From contig JAKALV010000068.1 in assembly GCA_021824055.1 (NCBI GenBank), forward strand, positions 1-12,864: DNA of 12,864 bases. The letters are read 5' to 3'. The DNA is from Acidobacteriota bacterium. GTDB taxonomy: Bacteria; Acidobacteriota; Vicinamibacteria; Vicinamibacterales; SCN-69-37. Position numbers and translations under genes: made by a program. This document shows positions 1 to 4,676 of the stretch, piece after piece (the stretch's first letter is position 1; every line of letters starts with the position of its first letter). The notes below the pieces were generated by a model. The model was not told the origin of the DNA, made no database searches, and saw nothing but the letters and a program-made list of their open reading frames with translations.

Positions 1-191
1 ACTTCCTCGAACGACGCGCCCCGCTCGGCGTTGGCCAGGTCGTGAACGTCGTATCCCTGATACGCCAGGACGCCGCGGTCGCCGTCGAGGTAACAGATCG
101 CGGACTCGCCCGCGACGACGTCCTCAAGCCCGGCCTTGGGCTTGGCGTCATCCGCCTTCGCCTGCGGCTTCGGCTGCGCCTCAATTGACAT
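1..191 (-). CDS. gltA: Citrate synthase, N-terminal part (runs off the left edge)
   Basis: Reading leftward from the ATG at 189-191, the frame stays open for 63 codons to the window edge. After a charged, Lys/Ala-rich leader of about 20 residues comes GLEDVVAGESAICYLDGDRG, then LAYQGYDVHDLA and SFEEV. This is the recognisable N-terminal signature of the hexameric/Bacillus-type citrate synthase and 2-methylcitrate synthase family (condensation of acetyl-CoA with oxaloacetate, cytoplasmic TCA cycle entry). The catalytic His and Asp residues lie outside the window, so citrate and methylcitrate synthase cannot be separated. The start overlaps the last 11 bases of the upstream glycosyltransferase gene, so the two are probably co-transcribed and translationally coupled. 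I see no clear Shine-Dalgarno before the ATG, which also fits coupling. Confidence 0.85.
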   Translation of the reverse strand, partial: MSIEAQPKPQAKADDAKPKAGLEDVVAGESAICYLDGDRGVLAYQGYDVHDLANAERGASFEE

Positions 192-1680
192 GGGCGCGCG
201 CCGGCGCTTCGTCGGCCACGAACTGCTGGTAGATCGACGACAGGCCCAGGTAGAGATACCCGAACTGGAACAGCATCAGGAACGGCAGCGACCCGAAGAT
301 GCCGTTGTACAGCGCGTAGATCACCGCGGAGGTGAAGTACAGGCCGATGCTGGTTTCGATCAGCGGCTGGATCCACTGCGATTGGCGGTATCGCTTGCTC
401 TGCCAGTCGTCGGCCGACTTCTTCACGCCGTATTTCGGCGTGCGCTTGAACTCGCTCTGCTGCCCGAACGCGGCTTCGATCACGGCGCGCAGGTTGTTGA
501 TCGTGAGGCCGATGCCGACCGCCATCACGAGCGGCAGGTACTTCAGCCGGCTCTTCCAGGTCTTGGGATACGCCTCGTGCTGGCTGAACGCGTAGAAATT
601 GGCCACCGAGAACGTGGCCAGAAAAAAGGCCGGCAGATCGATGAGCAGCATTTCGGTCCAGCCCATCTCGTAGCGCACGATCATCGCGGGAAACATCAGC
701 AGCGACAACGCCAGCATGAGCACGTAGTTGAAGTTCGCCGTCAGGTGGAAGAACGCTTCCATCTTCACCTTGAGCGGCAGGTCGGCGCGCATCAGCGTCG
801 GCAGCACTTTCTTGCACGTCTGGATCGAGCCCTTGGCCCAGCGGTGCTGTTGCGACTTGAAGGAATTCATCTCGACCGGCACTTCGGCCGGCGCCACGAC
901 CTGCGGCACGAACAGGAACTTCCAGCCCTTGAGCTGCGCCCGGTAGCTCAGGTCGAGGTCTTCGGTCAGCGTGTCGTGCTGCCAGCCGCCGGCATCGGGA
1001 ATCGCCTCGCGGCGCCACACGCCCGCCGTGCCGTTGAAGTTGAAGAAGCAGCCCGCGCGATTGCGGCCGCCGTGCTCGAGGATGAAGTGCCCGTCGAGCA
1101 TGATCGCCTGGATGCGCGTGAGCAGCGAGTAGTCGTGGTTGAGGTGTCCCCACCGCGCCTGCACGAGCGCCAGTTTCTCGTTGCCGATGAAGTACGGCAC
1201 GGTCTTCTTCAGGAAGTCGGCGTCGGGCACGAAATCCGCGTCGAAGATGGCGATGAACTGGCCCTTCGCCACGTCCAGGCCCTTCTCGAGCGCGCCGGCC
1301 TTGTAGCCCGTGCGGTCCGTGCGATGCAGGTACGACACGCTGAACCCGCGCGCCTCGAGTCTGAGGGCGGCCAGTTCGGCAATCTGCGTCGTCTCGTCGG
1401 TCGAGTCGTCGAGGATCTGGATCTCGAGCTTGTCTTTCGGGTAGTCGAACGCGGCGACCGAATCGATCAACCGCTCGACCACGTACATCTCGTTGTAGAA
1501 CGGCAGCTGCACCGTGACCATCGGCCACTGATCGTCAGCCACGTCCGGCACGGGGCCGGCGGCGCGATCCTTGTGTTTGGTGTATTCGCGTACCAGGTAG
1601 AAGCGATGCCACCCGTACATCCCAAGGATGATGAGGACGAAGAAGTATCCAAACAGGATGGCAAGATCAAGGATCGGCAT
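181..1680 (-). CDS. GT2 family glycosyltransferase, cellulose-synthase-like, membrane-bound
   Basis: A protein of 499 aa in the processive GT2 layout. It has one N-terminal membrane helix (about residues 2-22), a cytoplasmic catalytic domain and a C-terminal membrane block of several helices (about 310-480). Catalytic motifs are in order: ILDDSTDETT (DD near 90), FDADFVPD (DAD near 147), LTEDLDLSYR (ED near 240) and QQHRWAKG (QxxRW, 277-281). Such enzymes polymerise a sugar nucleotide into a beta-linked polysaccharide (cellulose, glucomannan or similar) and pass it across the membrane. The polymer cannot be named from sequence, and no BcsB, BcsZ or PilZ domain is seen nearby. The frame can be opened back to a TTG at 1743, but that TTG is the -35 box of a good promoter, so the ATG at 1680 is chosen; AGAGG lies upstream at slightly long spacing. 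The last codons overlap the citrate synthase start by 11 bases. Confidence 0.88.
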   Translation of the reverse strand: MPILDLAILFGYFFVLIILGMYGWHRFYLVREYTKHKDRAAGPVPDVADDQWPMVTVQLPFYNEMYVVERLIDSVAAFDYPKDKLEIQILDDSTDETTQIAELAALRLEARGFSVSYLHRTDRTGYKAGALEKGLDVAKGQFIAIFDADFVPDADFLKKTVPYFIGNEKLALVQARWGHLNHDYSLLTRIQAIMLDGHFILEHGGRNRAGCFFNFNGTAGVWRREAIPDAGGWQHDTLTEDLDLSYRAQLKGWKFLFVPQVVAPAEVPVEMNSFKSQQHRWAKGSIQTCKKVLPTLMRADLPLKVKMEAFFHLTANFNYVLMLALSLLMFPAMIVRYEMGWTEMLLIDLPAFFLATFSVANFYAFSQHEAYPKTWKSRLKYLPLVMAVGIGLTINNLRAVIEAAFGQQSEFKRTPKYGVKKSADDWQSKRYRQSQWIQPLIETSIGLYFTSAVIYALYNGIFGSLPFLMLFQFGYLYLGLSSIYQQFVADEAPARAHVN

Positions 1681-1713
1681 AGCTGGGTTAATCGCCTCTA
1701 AGTTGAACAAGCC

Positions 1714-1743
1714 ATTGTAGATGGCGGCAGGCTCGAGGGTCAA
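1714..1743 (-). promoter_or_regulatory. Sigma70-type promoter for the glycosyltransferase-citrate synthase unit
   Basis: On the minus strand TTGACC (1743-1738) is followed after 18 bases by TACAAT (1719-1714), one base off consensus in each hexamer. Transcription would begin near 1706, leaving a leader of about 25 bases before the ATG at 1680. This separates the glycosyltransferase/citrate synthase pair from the upstream scoA-scoB-atoE operon. It also rules out the longer TTG-initiated reading frame, because the TTG is part of the -35 box. Confidence 0.65.
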
Positions 1744-1768
1744 CGCCGGCCGGGGAGCGCTCTTGACC

Positions 1769-3193
1769 CTAGAGCGGGTACTGCAGCGTGCGCCCCAGGA
1801 GCGTCACCAGCACGAGGACGACGGGCACAAGGACGATGCACACGAGCAGCGTGTAGCCCATCACGTCTCGCGCGCGGAGTTTGAACATGCCCAGGATGGG
1901 CAGCATCCAGAACGGCTGCAGCAGGTTCGCGAGGGCTTCGCCGAGGTCGTACGACGTCACCACCCAGCCGAGATGCACTTTGAGCGAATGCGCGGCGGCC
2001 ATGACGTAGGGCGCCTCGATCACCCACTTCGAGCCACCCGAGGGCACGAACACGCCGAGTACAGCCGAATACAACGCCACGAGCGGCGCGAACGTCGTTG
2101 GCGTCGAGACGCTGACGAACCCGTGCGCGAGCCGCGCGTTGAGATGCGTCGCGGTAATGATCCCGGCAATGCCGGCGTAGAACGGGAACTGCAGGATCAC
2201 GCCCCACACGGCTGGTGTCGCCTCCTGCACCGCTCGCATGAGCCGCGCCGGCGTGCGATGCAGCAACAGGCCCGCCAGCAGGAACGCCAGGTTGAGCGTG
2301 TTCAGCGTCAGCGCGCCGATCGGGTCTCCCGACTGCATGAAGTAGCGGACCAGGTACGTGGCGCCGATGGCGACGATGAGCCACGTCAGGATCGGCGAAT
2401 GTTCGAGCCACTGCCCCGGTGTTCGGGCTGCATTGAAATCGGGAATCAATTCGTCGAATTGATTCCCGATTTCAATGCCCAGGTCTTTCGCCGTCTTCCC
2501 GCGGCCAGCCGGCGGCGTGGCCAGCCACATGACGGCCGTCACGACGACGATCTCAACCACGACGCACAGTAGGCTCTGCCACAGGAAGATCGTGTGGCGC
2601 ATCGAGATGAGGCCGCCGGGCACCAGCCCGTTGGCGGCGACAAGGTCCCGGATCTGCGGCTGCAGCGCGCCGGCACTGGCCATCTGCAGCGCGGCGGAGC
2701 CGCTCAGGCCCTGCGCCCAGATGCTGCCGAGGCCGAGGAAACTCGCCGCCGCGAGCGCCCGATAGTCCACGCCCTCGACCCGCCTCGCCACCTCGCGCGC
2801 CAGCACCGCGCTGAAGATCAGACTGAATCCCCAGTTGAACCACGAACTGGCGAGCGCGAAGAACGTCACCATCGCAACCGCGCCGCGCGGCGACGCCGGC
2901 CAGCTAGCCACCACGCGAATCACGCGGCGAATCGGCGCGGACGTGGCCAGCACATGGCCGGTGATGATCACCAGCGCCATCTGCAGCGTGAACGGAATGA
3001 GTTCCCAGAACCCCTTGCCCCACGCGTCGATGACTTCCCCGACCGAAGATGCCGTGGCGAAGATGCCGGCCGCCACAACGATCAACGTGGCGATCAGCGC
3101 AAAGACGAACGCGTCAGGGACCCACTTCTCGGTCCAGGCGGTGAGGCTGAGGGCAATCCGCGCGACGGGACCCGCGCGCTCGGGCGTGCTCAT
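1769..3193 (-). CDS. atoE: Short-chain fatty acid permease, AtoE family (SCFA_trans)
   Basis: A protein of 474 aa and about a dozen hydrophobic helices, starting MSTPERAGPVARIALSLTAW. Family-typical stretches include FWELIPFTLQMALVIITGHV, SSWFNWGFSLIFSAVLA, GSIWAQGLSGSAALQMAS and FVPSGGSKWVIEAPYVM. AtoE-type carriers import short-chain fatty acids or acetoacetate, matching the CoA-transferase genes just upstream (12-base gap after scoB). No strong Shine-Dalgarno is visible, so coupling to scoB is likely. Between a transmembrane helix ending VVVTAVMWLA and the next, starting ILTWLIVAIG, residues about 239-254 are encoded by a perfect palindrome (2430-2478) and read IEIGNQFDELIPDFN. This is an in-frame insertion in an interhelical loop, with the rest of the protein intact. 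Confidence 0.87.
   Translation of the reverse strand: MSTPERAGPVARIALSLTAWTEKWVPDAFVFALIATLIVVAAGIFATASSVGEVIDAWGKGFWELIPFTLQMALVIITGHVLATSAPIRRVIRVVASWPASPRGAVAMVTFFALASSWFNWGFSLIFSAVLAREVARRVEGVDYRALAAASFLGLGSIWAQGLSGSAALQMASAGALQPQIRDLVAANGLVPGGLISMRHTIFLWQSLLCVVVEIVVVTAVMWLATPPAGRGKTAKDLGIEIGNQFDELIPDFNAARTPGQWLEHSPILTWLIVAIGATYLVRYFMQSGDPIGALTLNTLNLAFLLAGLLLHRTPARLMRAVQEATPAVWGVILQFPFYAGIAGIITATHLNARLAHGFVSVSTPTTFAPLVALYSAVLGVFVPSGGSKWVIEAPYVMAAAHSLKVHLGWVVTSYDLGEALANLLQPFWMLPILGMFKLRARDVMGYTLLVCIVLVPVVLVLVTLLGRTLQYPL
2430..2478. repeat. In-frame palindromic element A (inside atoE)
   Basis: A perfect inverted repeat of 23 bp per arm around a 3-base centre (2453-2455). The 45-base core (2432-2476) is exactly 15 codons. 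The outer arm begins ATTGAAATCGGGAATCAATT. On the coding (minus) strand it reads IEIGNQF-D-ELIPDFN. The codon phase is centred on the loop, so the insert would give almost the same peptide in either orientation, with D becoming V. The 21-base core arm (2432-2452) is identical to the outer arm of the element at 5663-5729. Confidence 0.95.
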
Positions 3194-3205
3194 GACGAGC
3201 GGATT

Positions 3206-3856
3206 CTAGCCGAAGACGCCGACGTCCTTCGGTACGGCCAGATCGGCGCCGGTCAGTTTCCTGATCGTCTCGACGTCCGTGTCCACGGCGCGCTCGCGCA
3301 GCACGAGCCCGCTGTCGGTGACGTCGATCACGGCCAGTTCGGTGACGATGCGATTGACGCACTTCAGGCCGGTGAACGGCAGCGTGCAGCGCTTGAGGAT
3401 CTTGTGGCCGCCGTCCTTCGTGGCGTGCTCCATCGCGACGATCACGCGCCGGGCGCCGGCGACCAGGTCCATCGCGCCGCCCATGCCTTTGACCATCTTG
3501 CCGGGGATCATCCAATTGGCAAGATTGCCCTCGCCGTCCACCTGCAGCGCGCCGAGCACAGTGAGGTTGATGTGGCCGCCGCGGATCATCGCGAACGAAT
3601 CGGCGCTGTTGAAGTAGGACGTGCCGATCAACTCGCTGACGGTCTCTTTGCCGGCATTGATCAGGTCCGGATCAACGTCTGGCTCGAGCGGATACGGACC
3701 GACGCCGAGCATGCCGTTTTCCGATTGCAGCGTGATGTCGATCCCGGCTGGCACATAGTTGGCCACCAGCGTCGGTAACCCGATACCGAGGTTCACGTAG
3801 TCGCCGTCGTGGAATTCCTGCGCGATGCGCCGCGCGATGCGTTCACGGACGTCCAT
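3206..3856 (-). CDS. scoB: 3-oxoacid CoA-transferase, subunit B
   Basis: A protein of 216 aa, full length for the beta subunit of the SCOT/AtoDA family of family I CoA-transferases. It contains GDYVNLGIGLPTLVANYVP and LQSENGMLGVGPYP. The Glu of SENG (residue 46) is the expected catalytic glutamate that forms the enzyme-CoA thioester. The enzyme moves CoA between succinyl-CoA or acetyl-CoA and acetoacetate or short-chain acids in the cytoplasm. The start is supported by AAAGGG placed 7 bases before the ATG and lying inside the end of scoA; the two genes are only 3 bases apart, so they are translated as a coupled pair. The succinyl-CoA (Sco) versus acetyl-CoA (Ato) donor cannot be settled from sequence, so the alternative name is atoA. 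Confidence 0.93.
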   Translation of the reverse strand: MDVRERIARRIAQEFHDGDYVNLGIGLPTLVANYVPAGIDITLQSENGMLGVGPYPLEPDVDPDLINAGKETVSELIGTSYFNSADSFAMIRGGHINLTVLGALQVDGEGNLANWMIPGKMVKGMGGAMDLVAGARRVIVAMEHATKDGGHKILKRCTLPFTGLKCVNRIVTELAVIDVTDSGLVLRERAVDTDVETIRKLTGADLAVPKDVGVFG

Positions 3857-3859
3857 CGG

Positions 3860-4555
3860 CTAACCCTTTCTCACGGTGCGGCGCTCGATGCGCTTCTCAT
3901 AGCGCGGCCCCTGGAGGATCCGCTGGACGAAGATGCCCGGCGTGTGGACGTGATCCGGATCGATCAGGCCCGGCTCGACCAGCTCCTCCACTTCGGCGAT
4001 CGTGATCGCTGCCGCGGTCGCCATCATGGGATTGAAATTGCGCGCGGTGCGCCGGTACACGAGATTGCCGAGCCGGTCGCCTTTCCATGCTTTGACAAAC
4101 GCGAAGTCACCCTTGATGGGCGGCTCGAGCACGTAGCCGTGACCGTCGATCATCCGCGTCTCCTTGCCTTCGGCGATGATCGTGCCGTAGCCGGTGCGCG
4201 TGAAGAACCCGCCGATGCCGGCGCCGCCGGCCCGAATGCGCTCGGCGAACGTGCCTTGCGGCACCAGCTCCACCTCGAGCTCGCCGCTGAGGAACTGGCG
4301 CTCGAACTCCTTGTTCTCGCCGACGTACGTGCCAACCACTTTCTTGATCTGCCGCGCCGCCAGCAGGATGCCGGCGCCAAAGTCGTCGACGCCCGCGTTG
4401 TTGCTGACGAGCGTGATGCCGCGCGTGCCCTTCTCGTGCAACGCCTGGATCAGGGTCTCGGGGATGCCGCACAACCCGAATCCCCCCATGAGGATCGTGG
4501 CGCCGTCGGGAATGTCTGCGACCGCCGCCTGTGGACTTGCCACCACCTTGTTCAT
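3860..4555 (-). CDS. scoA: 3-oxoacid CoA-transferase, subunit A
   Basis: A protein of 231 aa, typical length for the alpha subunit. Near the N terminus is ATILMGGFGLCGIPETLIQA with the glycine-rich CoA-binding loop GGFGLCG; then LVSNNAGVDDFGAG, KKVVGTYVGENKEFERQF and GGFFTRTGYGT, all typical of SCOT/AtoD alpha chains. It pairs with the subunit encoded 3 bases downstream. As first gene of the operon it has a leader that can form a stable hairpin (4571-4599) burying the only purine-rich GGGAG, which in any case lies 15 bases from the ATG. Translation initiation here may therefore be weak or regulated. Alternative name atoD. Confidence 0.93.
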   Translation of the reverse strand: MNKVVASPQAAVADIPDGATILMGGFGLCGIPETLIQALHEKGTRGITLVSNNAGVDDFGAGILLAARQIKKVVGTYVGENKEFERQFLSGELEVELVPQGTFAERIRAGGAGIGGFFTRTGYGTIIAEGKETRMIDGHGYVLEPPIKGDFAFVKAWKGDRLGNLVYRRTARNFNPMMATAAAITIAEVEELVEPGLIDPDHVHTPGIFVQRILQGPRYEKRIERRTVRKG

Positions 4556-4570
4556 CGACGTCTAGCCTAT

Positions 4571-4599
4571 CTCCCCGCGGTGCCTGGCGGCACGCGGAG
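4571..4599 (-). promoter_or_regulatory. Leader hairpin upstream of scoA
   Basis: On the minus strand CTCCGCGTGCC, loop GCCA, then GGCAC-C-GCGGGG form an 11-bp stem with one bulged C and one G-U pair. The right arm contains the GGGAG that is the only Shine-Dalgarno-like sequence before scoA. No T-run follows, so it is not an intrinsic terminator. A role in controlling translation or RNA stability is inference only. Confidence 0.3.
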
Positions 4600-4636
4600 T
4601 TTCACGGGTGCCGCGTGTCCGTCAACCTCAGGGCCG

Positions 4637-4645
4637 TGCGATAAT
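4637..4645 (+). promoter_or_regulatory. Extended -10 promoter for mutS2
   Basis: TG-C-GATAAT at 4637-4645 matches the extended -10 pattern TGnTATAAT with one mismatch in the hexamer. The -35 region is poor (TGTCCG around 4616-4621), as is common with extended -10 promoters. Predicted initiation near 4652 leaves a leader of about 25 bases before the ATG at 4677. A TTGACG on the minus strand (4625-4620) may be the -35 of the divergent scoA promoter, but I cannot find a convincing -10 for it. Confidence 0.4.
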
Positions 4646-4676
4646 GCATGTTTGCCTCGGATCCCGGGGCCATCCC

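Noticed and set aside
136..1701. Long plus-strand open frame (521 codons) opposite the glycosyltransferase
   Set aside because: The product is His/Arg/Glu-rich with no family features; it mirrors a well-supported GT2 gene and reflects GC-driven loss of stops.
1681..1743. Glycosyltransferase start at TTG 1743
   Set aside because: The TTG is the -35 box of a strong promoter whose transcript begins downstream of it.
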